Assembly: GCA_013285445.1 (NCBI GenBank)
Contig: CP053448.1
Coordinates: 2,046,001-2,110,000 of the forward strand
From: Pseudomonadota bacterium
Lineage (GTDB): Bacteria; Pseudomonadota; Gammaproteobacteria; Xanthomonadales; Wenzhouxiangellaceae
DNA: 64,000 nucleotides
Direction: 5' to 3'
The notes under the pieces are model-generated. The model worked only from the letters and a program-made list of their open reading frames with translations, was not told the DNA's origin and made no database searches. Position numbers and translations under genes: made by a program. Below, piece by piece: positions 1 to 8,967 of this stretch; position 1 is the stretch's first letter, and the number at the start of each line of letters is the position of its first letter.

Positions 1-1
1 C

Positions 2-160
2 GGCGAGGAGGGCGAGGTCGCCGTCTACCTGCCGTTGAGCTACCAGGTGGCCGGCTACACCATTTTTGTACCGAAGGAATGGTGCGAGCCGATGGACCTG
101 CCCTTCGAGGACGCACTGCGACTGATCCTGACTGCGGCGATGTCTCGACGCGGAGGTTAG
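2..160 (+). CDS. DUF502 family membrane protein, C-terminal end (partial)
   Basis: Only the last 52 residues and the TAG stop lie in the window; the 5' part is outside. The visible tail reads YLPLSYQVAGYTIFVPKEW, then MDLPFEDALRLILTAAM. This resembles the end of DUF502 proteins, a family of small integral membrane proteins of unknown role, in which a glycine-aromatic-hydrophobic stretch and VP(K/R)E are followed by a short helix of the type 'MSVEDALKLIISGG'. The gene converges on prpC, with two strong stem-loops between them. The family call rests on this tail alone. Confidence 0.65.
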   Translation, partial: GEEGEVAVYLPLSYQVAGYTIFVPKEWCEPMDLPFEDALRLILTAAMSRRGG

Positions 161-181
161 GAATCTTACGCCGGGCGGCGG

Positions 182-246
182 CCTGGCACCTTGGCCAGGC
201 TCATACGAAATCGAAGATTTCCAAATCGCCCGGCCAAGGCGCCAGG
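182..246. repeat. Stem-loop A with a 27-nt loop shared with stem-loop B
   Basis: Arms 182-200 and 228-246 are complementary over 17 of 19 positions. The two exceptions would be A-C mismatches in a plus-strand RNA but U-G wobbles in a minus-strand RNA, so the fold favours the prpC-side transcript. The 27-nt loop (201-227) starts TCATACGAAATC and ends TTCCAAATC, and carries its own small palindrome GAAATC-GAA-GATTTC. The hairpin lies between convergent genes, so a terminator role is plausible. Confidence 0.7.
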
Positions 247-311
247 GCGCCATTCGTGGAGTGGTTTGGGCTGGTCTGACCGCGCCCGGTAGTTACATCA
301 CCAGCAATCGA

Positions 312-384
312 GCGGTTCGGGTGGTTTCATGCGCGATTTGGAAACCGAAGATTTCGTATGAGCGCATGAAAACACCCGAACCGC
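312..384. repeat. Stem-loop B: 23-bp stem, same loop inverted
   Basis: Arms 312-334 and 362-384 match at 22 of 23 positions. The 27-nt loop (335-361), read on the opposite strand, matches the loop of stem-loop A at 23 of 27 positions, while the two stems are unrelated. The stem ends 16 bases before the prpC stop codon. Its position is consistent with a bidirectional terminator, but the conserved loop is not explained by that. Confidence 0.75.
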
Positions 385-399
385 GTCCCACTCCCGGAT

Positions 400-1521
400 T
401 CAGCGTTCCTCGATCGAAGGCACGGAACGGTCTTCGGGTCCGATATAGTCCGCACCCGGGCGGATGATGCGGTTGTTGGCACGCTGTTCCATGATGTGAG
501 CGGCCCAGCCGGTCACGCGCGACATCACGAAGATCGGGGTGAACAGGCTCGTGGGAATGCCCATGAAGTGATAGGCCGAGGCATGGTAGAAGTCGGCATT
601 GGCGAACAGCTTCTTTTCCTCCCACATGGTTTTCTCGACGATCTCCGAGACCGCGAACAGCGTGTCGTCACCGACGTCGCCGGCCAGCTTGCGCGACCAC
701 TCGCGGATGATGGCGTTGCGCGGGTCCTTCTCGCGGTAGACGGCGTGGCCGAAGCCCATGATCTTTTCCTTCGCCGCCAGCTTGCTCAAGACATCCTCGC
801 GCGCCTGTTCGGGCGAATGGTATTTCTCGAGCATGGCCATGGCCATCTCGTTGGCGCCGCCGTGCAGCGGGCCGCGCAGAGATCCGATCGCCCCGGTCAC
901 GCAGCTGTGCATGTCCGACAGGGTCGAGGCGCACACCCGGGCGGTGAAGGTCGAGGCGTTGAACTCGTGCTCGGCATACAGGATCAGCGAGACGTCCATG
1001 ACCCGCGCGTGCAGCTCGCTCGGGGTCTTGCCGTGCAGCAGATTCAGGAAATGTCCGCCGATGCTGTCGTCTTCGGTTTCGACGTCGATGCGCTTACCGT
1101 CATGGCTGAAGCGGTACCAGTAGGCAATCATCGACGGGAAGGTCGCCAGCAGACGATCGGCCACGTCCTGCTGCGCATCGAAGCTCTCTTCGGTCTCCAG
1201 GTTGCCCAGGAAGGAGCAGCCGGTGCGCATTACGTCCATCGGATGGGCACTGGCGGGAATGCGCTCGAGCACGTCCTTGAGCGCGTCGGGCAGGCCCCTG
1301 AGCGACTTCAGGCGCGTGGTGTAGGCATCCAGTTCCTCACGGTTGGGCAGATGGCCCTTGAGAATCAGGTGGGCGACTTCGTTGAACGAGGCCTTCTCGG
1401 CCAGCTCGTCGACGGCGTAGCCGCGATAGCGCAGGCTGTTGCCGGCCGCACCCACGGTGCAGATCTCGGTCTGGCCGGCGGACTGGCCGCGCAGGCCGGC
1501 TCCGGGTTTCTTGTCGGTCAT
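400..1521 (-). CDS. prpC: 2-methylcitrate synthase
   Basis: This 373-residue citrate-synthase-fold enzyme condenses propionyl-CoA with oxaloacetate to 2-methylcitrate in the methylcitrate cycle. Visible hallmarks are the N-terminal [20 protein letters not shown], the catalytic-histidine region GPLHGGANE, and [13 protein letters not shown]. The length fits PrpC, which is shorter than housekeeping citrate synthase (about 430). An upstream in-frame extension exists but lies entirely inside prpB in another frame; the start used here (MTDKKPG) overlaps the prpB stop by 4 bases (ATGA), which implies translational coupling. No prpD, acnD or prpR is in view, so the rest of the cycle must be encoded elsewhere. 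Confidence 0.93.
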   Translation of the reverse strand: MTDKKPGAGLRGQSAGQTEICTVGAAGNSLRYRGYAVDELAEKASFNEVAHLILKGHLPNREELDAYTTRLKSLRGLPDALKDVLERIPASAHPMDVMRTGCSFLGNLETEESFDAQQDVADRLLATFPSMIAYWYRFSHDGKRIDVETEDDSIGGHFLNLLHGKTPSELHARVMDVSLILYAEHEFNASTFTARVCASTLSDMHSCVTGAIGSLRGPLHGGANEMAMAMLEKYHSPEQAREDVLSKLAAKEKIMGFGHAVYREKDPRNAIIREWSRKLAGDVGDDTLFAVSEIVEKTMWEEKKLFANADFYHASAYHFMGIPTSLFTPIFVMSRVTGWAAHIMEQRANNRIIRPGADYIGPEDRSVPSIEER

Positions 1522-2402
1522 GACTGCTCCTTGCTGAACAACTGATCCAGTTTCTGCTCGAACTCGTGGTAGCCGAGAACCTCGTAAAGTTCGTCCCGGG
1601 TCTGCATGGCATCGACCACGTTCCTCTGGTGGCCGTCTCGTCCGATCGCCTGGTAGACGGCCAGCGCGGCCTGGCTCATGGCGCGAAACGCCGACAGCGG
1701 GTAGAGCACCAGCCCGGCCCCGGCTTCGCGCAGTTCGGCGACCGAAAACAGTGGCGTCTTGCCAAACTCGGTGATATTGGCCAGCACCGGCACGTCGACC
1801 TGGCGGGCAAATTCCGCGAATTCCTCCAGGGTATGCAGCGCCTCGGCGAAGATCATGTCCGCACCGCACTCGACGTACAGGCTGGCGCGGTCGACCGCTG
1901 CGGCCATGCCCTCGCCGGCGTAAGCGTCGGTGCGCGCCATGAACACGAAGGACGCGTCCTGCCGCGCGTCGACCGCCGCACGCACCCGGTCCGCCATCTC
2001 GTCGGGGCTGACCAGCGCCTTGTTGGGGCGATGACCGCAGCGCTTGGCCGCGACCTGATCCTCAAGGTGAATCGCTGCCACGCCGGCGCGCTCCATCTCG
2101 CGCACCGTGCGGGCGATATTGAAGGCGCTGCCCCAGCCGGTATCGACATCGACCAGCAGCGGCAGGTCGCTGATCGATGTGATCCGGCGCGCGTCCTCGA
2201 CCACATCGGCCAGCTGGGTTATGCCCAAATCCGGCAGACCAAAGGACGAGTTGGCTACCCCGGCCCCGGACAGGTAGATGGCTTGATGCCCTGCCTGCTC
2301 GGCGAGCAGCGCGCAGTAGGCGTTGACGGTGCCCACCACCTGCAGCGGCGGATTATCGGCAACCCGTTGACGAAAACGGGCGCCAGGCGCGAGATCACTC
2401 AT
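1518..2402 (-). CDS. prpB: 2-methylisocitrate lyase
   Basis: This 294-residue PEP mutase/isocitrate lyase superfamily enzyme cleaves 2-methylisocitrate to pyruvate and succinate. Family sequences seen are [38 protein letters not shown], the catalytic-loop motif [12 protein letters not shown], and [13 protein letters not shown] prefer the ATG at 2402 ([10 protein letters not shown]), which aligns with family starts and has GGAG 11 bases upstream; an in-frame GTG at 2414 would add four residues. It precedes and overlaps prpC, so the pair forms one transcription unit for propionyl-CoA disposal. A weak TAAAAT (2439-2444, minus strand) could be its -10 box. Confidence 0.93.
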   Translation of the reverse strand: MSDLAPGARFRQRVADNPPLQVVGTVNAYCALLAEQAGHQAIYLSGAGVANSSFGLPDLGITQLADVVEDARRITSISDLPLLVDVDTGWGSAFNIARTVREMERAGVAAIHLEDQVAAKRCGHRPNKALVSPDEMADRVRAAVDARQDASFVFMARTDAYAGEGMAAAVDRASLYVECGADMIFAEALHTLEEFAEFARQVDVPVLANITEFGKTPLFSVAELREAGAGLVLYPLSAFRAMSQAALAVYQAIGRDGHQRNVVDAMQTRDELYEVLGYHEFEQKLDQLFSKEQS

Positions 2403-2472
2403 GCGAAGACGCACTCCGGGGAAAGGGGACAGCCGTTTATTTTATCATGGCGCCGCCCGGCGCCGAGGCGAG

Positions 2473-4002
2473 TCAGACCCGATGGATCGAAGCCGTTTCG
2501 GCGGCATGGATCGCACGATTGACCAGATCGGCGGCCGCCTGCGCATCGACAAAGGGCAGCTCGAGGTGACCGTGCGGCAACACCAGCTTGATCGACGCCA
2601 AACCGTGTCGCCGCTGGTAAGGCGTGCTGACAACCGCGGCCTGCTGCACCATAGCCAGTTCGAAACCATCGTGACGCAGTCCGAACAGGCCCTGACGGAT
2701 CCAGCATACGCCGCCATCACAGCGCCAGCCCCAGCAGCGCCAGCGGCGGTGGATCAGCCACAGGACCACCAGCAGAACGATCAGGCCGCCGGCCAGGTAC
2801 AGGCGCATCGAAGGCTGGTGCCACCAGGCCACGCCAGTGACCGCCAGAGCCACAGCACTGGTCCGTGACCACCACACGGCCCGAAAACGACTGCTGATTG
2901 GCCGAAACGTCTGCGGCAATGACAGGCCCGGCATCAGACGGTCGGTCAGCCCGATATCCGTTTTCCCCAGCCCCGGGATCAGGAAGTTCCGGCCACGGGG
3001 ATCGATCTCGTTCTGCGAACTGGTCGCCTGGCGGCCAACGATATAGGCCAGCCCCAGCAACCTGCCCGCGGCGGTCTGGTGCAGACTGATTCCGGTCAGC
3101 TTGCAACGCCGGAGCGTTTTTTCCCGCCGGTCCAGCAAACCGGAACCGGCGACAAATCGATCGGCATGCTCATGCAGCTGGAATCCGTGGAACCGGATCA
3201 ACGATAGCAGCCCCGACAGCGTGAACAGGCCGACCACCAGCATGACCAGTAAAGCCAGGACACCGGCCACGCCGGCATCAAGCAGCTGCTGCCAGATTAC
3301 GCTGATGCCGGTAGACTCGATCCACCCCTCGACCCGCTCCTCGAGAGAGCCGAACAGCCAGGCGGCGACGCCGGCAATCAGCCAGACCTGGTTGCTGACC
3401 AGGCCATGACCGAACACGCGCAGGACTCCGGGCGCGTGCACTGCCACCCCGGACGCTGCAGCCGAGGTTGGCGCGGGCTCGGAATCAGCCGGAGGTGCGG
3501 ATTCGGCGGCATCTGAGACTTCGACTGCCTCGCTGCCGGCCAGAGCGATCCGATCGCGCAGCGCCAGCGCCAATTCGCGGCTGATGCCCGGCAGCTCGAC
3601 CTCCGTGGACTCGGCACCCGGCGTTTCCAGGCTGAAGCGCACCAGACCGAAGGGACGAAAGTAGATCGGCTGACTCAGCGCCACGTTCTGGACACGGGCG
3701 AAGCGAACGCGCTTGTCTTTTTTCTCGATCAGGCCGCTGCGGACACGCATCGCATCGCCCTCGATGCGGAAACGAAAGCGCCGGTAATGAATCAGCGCCA
3801 CAAGGACCGCGATCAGCAGCAGTCCCGCGCCCCCCAGCACGAATTCGCGCAGACCGAGCTGCTCCACAAAGGCAAATCCGGCGCCGGCCCCGGCAAACAG
3901 GAAAAGATTCTCGCGAACGAACTTGATGCCACCGTTGATGATCAGGAACAACAGCGCCATGGGTGCCAGGCGCTGCCAGCGATTCACGTCAGTCGGAGCC
4001 AC
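2473..4002 (-). CDS. YdbT-type PH-domain membrane protein
   Basis: This 509-residue protein is predicted to sit in the inner membrane. Pairs of transmembrane segments alternate with bacterial PH (bPH_2) domains, as in Bacillus YdbT. The first domain shows VRSGLIEKKDKRVRFARVQN, and a later one shows DRREKTLRRCKLTGISLHQT. Role unknown; in Bacillus the ydbS-ydbT pair is linked to resistance against membrane-active antimicrobials. I start at the GTG at 4002 rather than the longer frame because GGAGA lies about 9 bases upstream and the upstream codons overlap ydbS heavily. The resulting 14-base overlap with the YdbS-like gene suggests coupled expression. A low-complexity Ala/Pro/Glu stretch near residue 180 looks like a linker. 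Confidence 0.82.
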   Translation of the reverse strand: MAPTDVNRWQRLAPMALLFLIINGGIKFVRENLFLFAGAGAGFAFVEQLGLREFVLGGAGLLLIAVLVALIHYRRFRFRIEGDAMRVRSGLIEKKDKRVRFARVQNVALSQPIYFRPFGLVRFSLETPGAESTEVELPGISRELALALRDRIALAGSEAVEVSDAAESAPPADSEPAPTSAAASGVAVHAPGVLRVFGHGLVSNQVWLIAGVAAWLFGSLEERVEGWIESTGISVIWQQLLDAGVAGVLALLVMLVVGLFTLSGLLSLIRFHGFQLHEHADRFVAGSGLLDRREKTLRRCKLTGISLHQTAAGRLLGLAYIVGRQATSSQNEIDPRGRNFLIPGLGKTDIGLTDRLMPGLSLPQTFRPISSRFRAVWWSRTSAVALAVTGVAWWHQPSMRLYLAGGLIVLLVVLWLIHRRWRCWGWRCDGGVCWIRQGLFGLRHDGFELAMVQQAAVVSTPYQRRHGLASIKLVLPHGHLELPFVDAQAAADLVNRAIHAAETASIHRV

Positions 4003-4633
4003 GCCCGATCTCTCCGGCCTGCATGCCTGAGCCTTGCGACGATGGCAGCGTTGAGGACGCTCCTGCCGCGTCAACCTCGGCATCGGCCGAAGCGCCAATC
4101 TGCTCGAGCAGATACTGCCGGACCCGTCGCGCCGAGCCGGCATCCAGCCCCTTGACGGTCAAATCAGCCTCCAGACCACCAGCCGTATAGCACTTCAGGC
4201 GCATCAGGCCGAGATAGCGCTCCAGCGGCCCGTGCATCGCCTCGACGTGCTGAATGCGGGCAAACGGCAGAATCACGGTTTTGCGCCAGACCACACCATG
4301 GCGGTAGACCAGGTCGTGCTCGCGCAGCGCCCAGGCGCGGGTGCGCGCATCCAGACGGGCGTAGACAGCACCCATGATTGCCAGCATCACAAACGGCAGC
4401 GGCAAGGCTCGGGATCCAGGCCAGTCGGCGGGGTCGAAAGGCAGGGGCAACCAGATGACAGCCACTGCCGCGCCGGCCAGAATCAACCAGAACGCCGTCT
4501 GCGTAATCAGCGCCCAGGACAGGTATGCCGGCACCACAGGGGTCAGCTCGACGCGCTGAAAATCGGGCAGCGCCCCAGGATCCACCTGTTCGTTGCTGAA
4601 GATCTCTGCCTGCTCCATCCTGCAGCCATTCAT
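3989..4633 (-). CDS. YdbS-type PH-domain membrane protein
   Basis: This 214-residue protein has two adjacent hydrophobic segments near residues 37-60 and 78-92, followed by one bPH_2 domain with the signature LVYRHGVVWRKTVILPFARI and VEAMHGPLERYLGL. This layout matches the YdbS half of the YdbS/YdbT pair, whose members are thought to act together in the membrane. The C-terminal 40 residues are polar and low in complexity. The start could also be the second methionine at 4618. Immediately upstream (4698-4969) lies a foldback repeat, so the native promoter region may have been altered. Confidence 0.8.
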   Translation of the reverse strand: MNGCRMEQAEIFSNEQVDPGALPDFQRVELTPVVPAYLSWALITQTAFWLILAGAAVAVIWLPLPFDPADWPGSRALPLPFVMLAIMGAVYARLDARTRAWALREHDLVYRHGVVWRKTVILPFARIQHVEAMHGPLERYLGLMRLKCYTAGGLEADLTVKGLDAGSARRVRQYLLEQIGASADAEVDAAGASSTLPSSQGSGMQAGEIGRGSD

Positions 4634-4697
4634 CCCGTTGACTCAATCATTATCGTCTGTCTCCGAAGGCTGCCAAAGTGTCAATGGTCATGACGGG

Positions 4698-4969
4698 CTA
4701 GTGGTCCTTCAACCTGATAATTTAGGGTTCAGCGTTCCTGTGGCGTTTCGCCGCAAGGCGCGCCGCGCCGGGAATGGCCATCGCCCTTGCCAAGCGGCGG
4801 AACGCAGCAGCGGAGCGCCACAGGAGCGCCCCGAAGGGTTGGTCTGTCAGCGTCCATGGCGGCGTTCCGGCTCTTGCAAAGGGCGATGGCCATTCACTGC
4901 GAGCCGCGCCTTGCCCTGAACGCTGACAGACCAACTGAACCCTAAATTATCAGGTTGAAGGACCACTAG
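4698..4969. mobile_element. MITE-like foldback element with perfect 35-bp terminal inverted repeats
   Basis: Positions 4698-4732 and 4935-4969 are exact inverted copies, both ending in CTAG. Internal parts are also inverted copies: the stretch around 4772-4792 (AATGGCCATCGCCCTTGCCAA) pairs imperfectly with 4873-4894, and GGTTGGTCTGTCAGCGT (4838-4854) pairs with 4920-4936. The 272-bp unit could therefore fold into one long imperfect hairpin. It has no credible reading frame and no transposase, as expected of a miniature inverted-repeat element moved in trans. The target duplication is at most a TA or CTAG. Its right end supplies the stop codon of the neighbouring membrane protein gene. Confidence 0.8.
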
Positions 4970-5642
4970 TGCTGTCTCGCTCCGGCAGCGGCTCGAGCTG
5001 TTTGCCCAAAAAGCCGAGAACCTCGCTGATCATGAGCGTTATGGCACTCACAGCGCCGACCAGAATGGCAACGCCGGTAAACAGAGCGAACCAGCCAGCG
5101 ATGCTGCCATGATAAGTGGTGTGGCCGAAAAAATAGGCCACCCACAGCAAGATCCAGCCGGCAGCGACAGCAATGAACAACACACGCAGCTTCTCGGGCA
5201 GCGTGCGCGGAGGCCGCGGGCCGAACACCAGGCTGCGAAGCAGGCTGAGCAGCCAGGCGGCCAGGGCAATGATCCCCCAGGCCTTCAGAATCCAGGGCAT
5301 AACGTCTTCCAGGCCAAGCTGCAGCGCCTCCTGGTGGGCCTCGCCGGCATCGCGCACCCTGCCCTCCGATTCCGGCCCGGGCGCGTTCTCCTCGATCCAG
5401 GCGATCGGCCCGAACCATTCGCTGTAGACCTCGTAGCCCCGTTCAACGCCATCCCAGAACGAATCCTCGAAATTGACATACACCATGAACACGACCATGA
5501 AGGCGTAAAACGCCCACAGCACGACCATCGGGGTCAGGCTCACCCAGCGCAGGTAGCCAATGCCAAGGCCGATCAGAATCCGAAGCGGTTCGGGTATGGC
5601 ACTCACGCCGGAGCGGTCACGGCCAGGGGGGCTGGTGCTCAT
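4950..5642 (-). CDS. Unknown integral membrane protein with 3' end rewritten by a repeat
   Basis: This 230-residue protein has about five hydrophobic segments (near residues 35-58, 118-138, 150-170, 178-195 and 198-215), with a soluble acidic stretch between the second and third. I do not recognise a family. Its last seven residues (TSGPST after ERDS) and its stop codon are encoded by the inverted repeat of the foldback element, so the original C-terminus was probably lost or altered. The start overlaps the CapA-like gene by 4 bases (ATGA), placing it at the end of the typA operon. Confidence 0.7.
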   Translation of the reverse strand: MSTSPPGRDRSGVSAIPEPLRILIGLGIGYLRWVSLTPMVVLWAFYAFMVVFMVYVNFEDSFWDGVERGYEVYSEWFGPIAWIEENAPGPESEGRVRDAGEAHQEALQLGLEDVMPWILKAWGIIALAAWLLSLLRSLVFGPRPPRTLPEKLRVLFIAVAAGWILLWVAYFFGHTTYHGSIAGWFALFTGVAILVGAVSAITLMISEVLGFLGKQLEPLPERDSTSGPST

Positions 5643-6718
5643 CGGTGACGGCTCACCACCAGCTGCGCGCTCGAGCCCCGGGCATCCGGATGCACGCGTA
5701 AGGTTGTACCGAAGGACTCCGACAGCCAGGCAATGCGATAGAGGATCGCATCGCCCTCATGCGGCAGCGCGGGGTATGGAAGGCCGCTGCGTTCCAGCAT
5801 CACGGGTTCCAGGCGCAGGCTCGCCTGATCCGGCTCCAGGGACAGGTGCGCCAGCACGCTGCGATGGGCCTCCAGGGGCATGGCATAGTCGGTGTTGAAC
5901 AGGAAATTGCCGAGACCGAACAGGGCCAGTCGGCCACCCCGCGCCTGCACCGCCTGGGGCATGTGCGCGCCGTGACCAAGCACGATCCGGGCGCCCGCGG
6001 CCATCACCTCATCGACCAGTGCCGCGTGCTCGGGATGCACGCGCTCGGTCCAGCTGGGACCGAGGTGTTTGTGCAGCGCCACGACGACCGAGTACCCGGC
6101 GGCCGCCAACTCGGCAATGCGGCGCGGACCCTCACAGTGCTCGAAGCAGGCGGCACCGGCACGATCGGGCCCGGCACACAGCCCGTCGCCGGGCACCGCC
6201 AGATAGGCCAGCAGCGCAAGTTTCCTCCCGCGCAGGTCGAGCTTGAGCGGCCGACAGGCCGAAGGCCGATCCCTTCCGGCACCAAGCGTCCGGATTCCGG
6301 CGGCCTGAAGCCGGGCGATCGTGCTGTCGATCCCGTCCGGGCCGCAATCGAGAATGTGATTGTTGGCCAGGGTGGCGACACTGACGGTGCCGGCACGCAG
6401 GCGCTCTGCAATTCCCGTTGCGGTGTAAAAAGTTGACTGATGGCTGGAAACCGGACAGGCGACAGCCTGCGCTTCGGTATCGAGGATCACGCCCTCGTAG
6501 TTGAACACGAACACATCCGACTCGCCGATCGACGCTCGCACCCGCTCGAGCGGGTCCTGGCCGGGCGGAAGCTCTTCAAGCATCCGATAGCCACTGGTAT
6601 CGCCCACGGCGACCAGCCTGACCGGCAGCCGGGCCGACGACTGTAACCAGAACACCAGCAGCGCGGCCAGCGCCAGACTGGCCAGCACGGCCGTGGCAAT
6701 ACCGGCCCGCTGGCTCAT
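5639..6718 (-). CDS. CapA/PgsA-family metallophosphoesterase-like protein
   Basis: This 359-residue protein has an N-terminal signal anchor (residues 8-27), so the catalytic domain is probably periplasmic. CapA-family motifs are in order: VAVGDTSGYRML, NYEGVI, TLANNHILDCGPDG, VVALHKHLGPSW, and GHGAHMPQAV. The family is named for proteins of poly-gamma-glutamate capsule synthesis, but most members stand alone with no known substrate, and no capB or capC is nearby. It overlaps the end of typA by 4 bases and the start of the next membrane protein by 4 bases, giving a coupled three-gene unit. Confidence 0.85.
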   Translation of the reverse strand: MSQRAGIATAVLASLALAALLVFWLQSSARLPVRLVAVGDTSGYRMLEELPPGQDPLERVRASIGESDVFVFNYEGVILDTEAQAVACPVSSHQSTFYTATGIAERLRAGTVSVATLANNHILDCGPDGIDSTIARLQAAGIRTLGAGRDRPSACRPLKLDLRGRKLALLAYLAVPGDGLCAGPDRAGAACFEHCEGPRRIAELAAAGYSVVVALHKHLGPSWTERVHPEHAALVDEVMAAGARIVLGHGAHMPQAVQARGGRLALFGLGNFLFNTDYAMPLEAHRSVLAHLSLEPDQASLRLEPVMLERSGLPYPALPHEGDAILYRIAWLSESFGTTLRVHPDARGSSAQLVVSRHR

Positions 6719-8544
6719 GAAGTCATCGTGCGCTCGGCCCGCTTGCGTTCATGCTCCTTGAGACGTCTTTTTCGCAAACGAATGTTTACCGGCGTTATTT
6801 CAACCAGCTCATCGTCGTTGATGAACTCCATGGCCTGCTCGAGCGTCATGCGCACCGGCGGCGTGAGCAGAACGTTGTCGTCCTTCCCGGCGGCACGGAT
6901 ATTGGTGAGCTTCTTGGCCTTCATGGGGTTCACGACCAGGTCGTTCTCGCGCGCGTGCAGGCCGATGATCTGGCCCTCATACACCTCCTCGCCCGGACCG
7001 ACGAACAGCTTGCCGCGCTCCTGGAGGTTGAACAGCGCATAGGCCACTGTGGTGCCGTTTTCCATGCTGATCAGCGTGCCGTTGGCGCGCTCGGCGACGC
7101 GCTCGGTCGCCGGGCCCCAGTGATCGAATACGCGGAAAAACAGGCCTGTCCCCGAGGTCATCGTGCGATAGGCGCTCTGGAACCCGATCAGGCCGCGCGC
7201 CGGGGCGATGTAGTCCAGCCGCACCCGGCCCCTGCCGTCCGGCTGCATGTCCTGAAGCTGGCCCCGACGCTCACCCATCGCCTGCATCACCGCCCCCTGG
7301 TACTGCTCGTCCAAGTCCAGCACGACCTGTTCCCAGGGCTCCCGGATTTCGCTGCCCTCGCTCTCGCGCTTGCGCACCCGCGGGCGCGAGACGGCCAGCT
7401 CGAAGCCTTCCCGGCGCATGGTTTCGATCAGCACCGCCAGGTGCAGTTCACCGCGGCCTGCGACGTCGAACTGCTCGGGATCTTCGGTTTCGCTGACCTG
7501 CAAGGCGACGTTGTGGCTGGCTTCCTGAAACAGCCTGGCCCGGAGCTGCCGGCTGGTCAGATACTTGCCTTCGCGTCCGGCAAACGGCGAGCTGTTGACC
7601 CGGAAGGTCATGTGGATCGTGGGCTCGTCGACGCTCAGCGGCGGCAGGGCCTCGACCCGTTCCGGGTCGCATAGCGTGTCCGAAATCCCGAGCCCGTCGA
7701 TACCGGTCACGGCAATGATGTCGCCGGCCATCGCTTCACCGATCTCTTCGCGCTTGAGACCGTTAAAGCCCAGTACCTGCAGAATGCGGCCGGAGCGCTT
7801 GCTGCCCTCGCGATTGACCACGGCCACCGGCTGGTTGGGCCTGACCTGCCCGCGCTGGACGCGGCCAATGCCGATCAGCCCGACATACGATGAATACGAC
7901 AGGCTCGAGATCTGCATTTGAAACGGCCCGTCCGGATCCACGTTCGGCGCCGGCACATGCTCGATCAGCGCCTCGAACAGCGGCGTGAGATCACCGCTGG
8001 TGACCCCGGGCTCGGTTGAGGCGTAGCCGTTGAGCGCCGAGGCGTAAATGACCGGAAAGTCGAGCTGCTCGTCGGATGCACCCAGCTTGTCGAACAAATC
8101 GAAAGTCTGATTGAGCACCCAGTCCGGCCGCGCACCGGGCCGATCGACCTTGTTGATCACCACGATCGGCCGAAACCCCATGGCAAACGCCTTCTGGGTA
8201 ACGAATCGCGTCTGTGGCATCGGCCCGTCGACCGCATCGACCAGCAACAGCACCGAATCGACCATGGAAAGCACCCGCTCGACCTCGCCACCGAAGTCGG
8301 CGTGGCCGGGCGTGTCGACGATATTGATGCGCCAGTCGCGCCAGGTGATCGCTGTGTTCTTGGCCAGGATGGTGATACCGCGCTCCCGCTCCTGGTCCTC
8401 GGAATCCATCACCCGCTCGGTCAGGCGCTCGTGCGCGGCAAACTGGCCCGACTGCCTGAGCAGCTGATCGACCAGGGTCGTTTTCCCGTGATCTACATGG
8501 GCAATGATGGCGATATTGCGCAGCTTCATGAGGTCAGTTGTCAT
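6715..8544 (-). CDS. typA: Ribosome-binding GTPase TypA/BipA
   Basis: This 609-residue translational GTPase binds the ribosome and helps large-subunit assembly and stress adaptation. The G motifs are complete: [23 protein letters not shown] and [13 protein letters not shown]. They are followed by EF-G-like domains and the BipA-specific C-terminal part with [18 protein letters not shown]. The length is typical. An alternative start at the second methionine (8529, MKLRNIA) matches many family starts. It heads an operon that continues into the CapA-like gene by an ATGA overlap. Confidence 0.96.
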   Translation of the reverse strand: MTTDLMKLRNIAIIAHVDHGKTTLVDQLLRQSGQFAAHERLTERVMDSEDQERERGITILAKNTAITWRDWRINIVDTPGHADFGGEVERVLSMVDSVLLLVDAVDGPMPQTRFVTQKAFAMGFRPIVVINKVDRPGARPDWVLNQTFDLFDKLGASDEQLDFPVIYASALNGYASTEPGVTSGDLTPLFEALIEHVPAPNVDPDGPFQMQISSLSYSSYVGLIGIGRVQRGQVRPNQPVAVVNREGSKRSGRILQVLGFNGLKREEIGEAMAGDIIAVTGIDGLGISDTLCDPERVEALPPLSVDEPTIHMTFRVNSSPFAGREGKYLTSRQLRARLFQEASHNVALQVSETEDPEQFDVAGRGELHLAVLIETMRREGFELAVSRPRVRKRESEGSEIREPWEQVVLDLDEQYQGAVMQAMGERRGQLQDMQPDGRGRVRLDYIAPARGLIGFQSAYRTMTSGTGLFFRVFDHWGPATERVAERANGTLISMENGTTVAYALFNLQERGKLFVGPGEEVYEGQIIGLHARENDLVVNPMKAKKLTNIRAAGKDDNVLLTPPVRMTLEQAMEFINDDELVEITPVNIRLRKRRLKEHERKRAERTMTS

Positions 8545-8676
8545 CCAGCGCAGCGAAGCCGACCATTATAGGCGCGATGGGGCCCTGCGCGTTGACGCAA
8601 ACCCGCCAGTCTCGTGCGCTTGCCAAGTGCGCCAGACTGGGCCACAATCGGTTTCGAGCACGTCCGGAGACATGCC

Positions 8677-8946
8677 ATGAAGAAACTGCTGCTGAGCGTC
8701 CTGCTGCTGGCCGTGGCCGCCACCGCCAACGCCGGAGACTTCGAGATCAGCCGCTACGTCATAGCCGGCGGCGGCACGATGGAAAGCTCGGGTGGCCCCT
8801 GGACCCTGGCCGGCACCATCGGCCAGTGGGAAGCCACCGAACCGCGCGAACTGTCCGGCGGCCAGTGGAAACTGACCGGGGGCTTCTGGGCCGAGCTGCT
8901 TGAAGCGCTGCCCGATTTTCTGTTCCAGGACCGTTTCGAGGAATAG
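8677..8946 (+). CDS. Small secreted protein with aromatic-acidic C-terminus
   Basis: This 89-residue protein has a clear Sec signal (MKKLLLSVLLLAVAATANA, cleavage before GDFEI). CCGGAGA ends 7 bases before this ATG and decides the start over a longer frame. The mature part contains MESSGGPWTLAGTIGQW and LSGGQWKLTGGFW, a short glycine-rich repeat of the type found in many secreted proteins of unknown role. The extreme end, FLFQDRFEE, resembles the (I/L)FxDxFE terminus common on secreted proteins of related genera (from memory). Function unknown. Confidence 0.7.
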   Translation: MKKLLLSVLLLAVAATANAGDFEISRYVIAGGGTMESSGGPWTLAGTIGQWEATEPRELSGGQWKLTGGFWAELLEALPDFLFQDRFEE

Positions 8947-8967
8947 TCCCGCGGTTATGATGGGCCC

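Noticed and set aside
496..1545. 349-codon plus-strand frame across prpC
   Set aside because: Antisense to a clearly identified prpC; no independent coding evidence.
4593..4934. Short frames on both strands across the foldback element
   Set aside because: They run through inverted-repeat arms, translate to Arg/Gly-rich low-complexity sequence and match no transposase.
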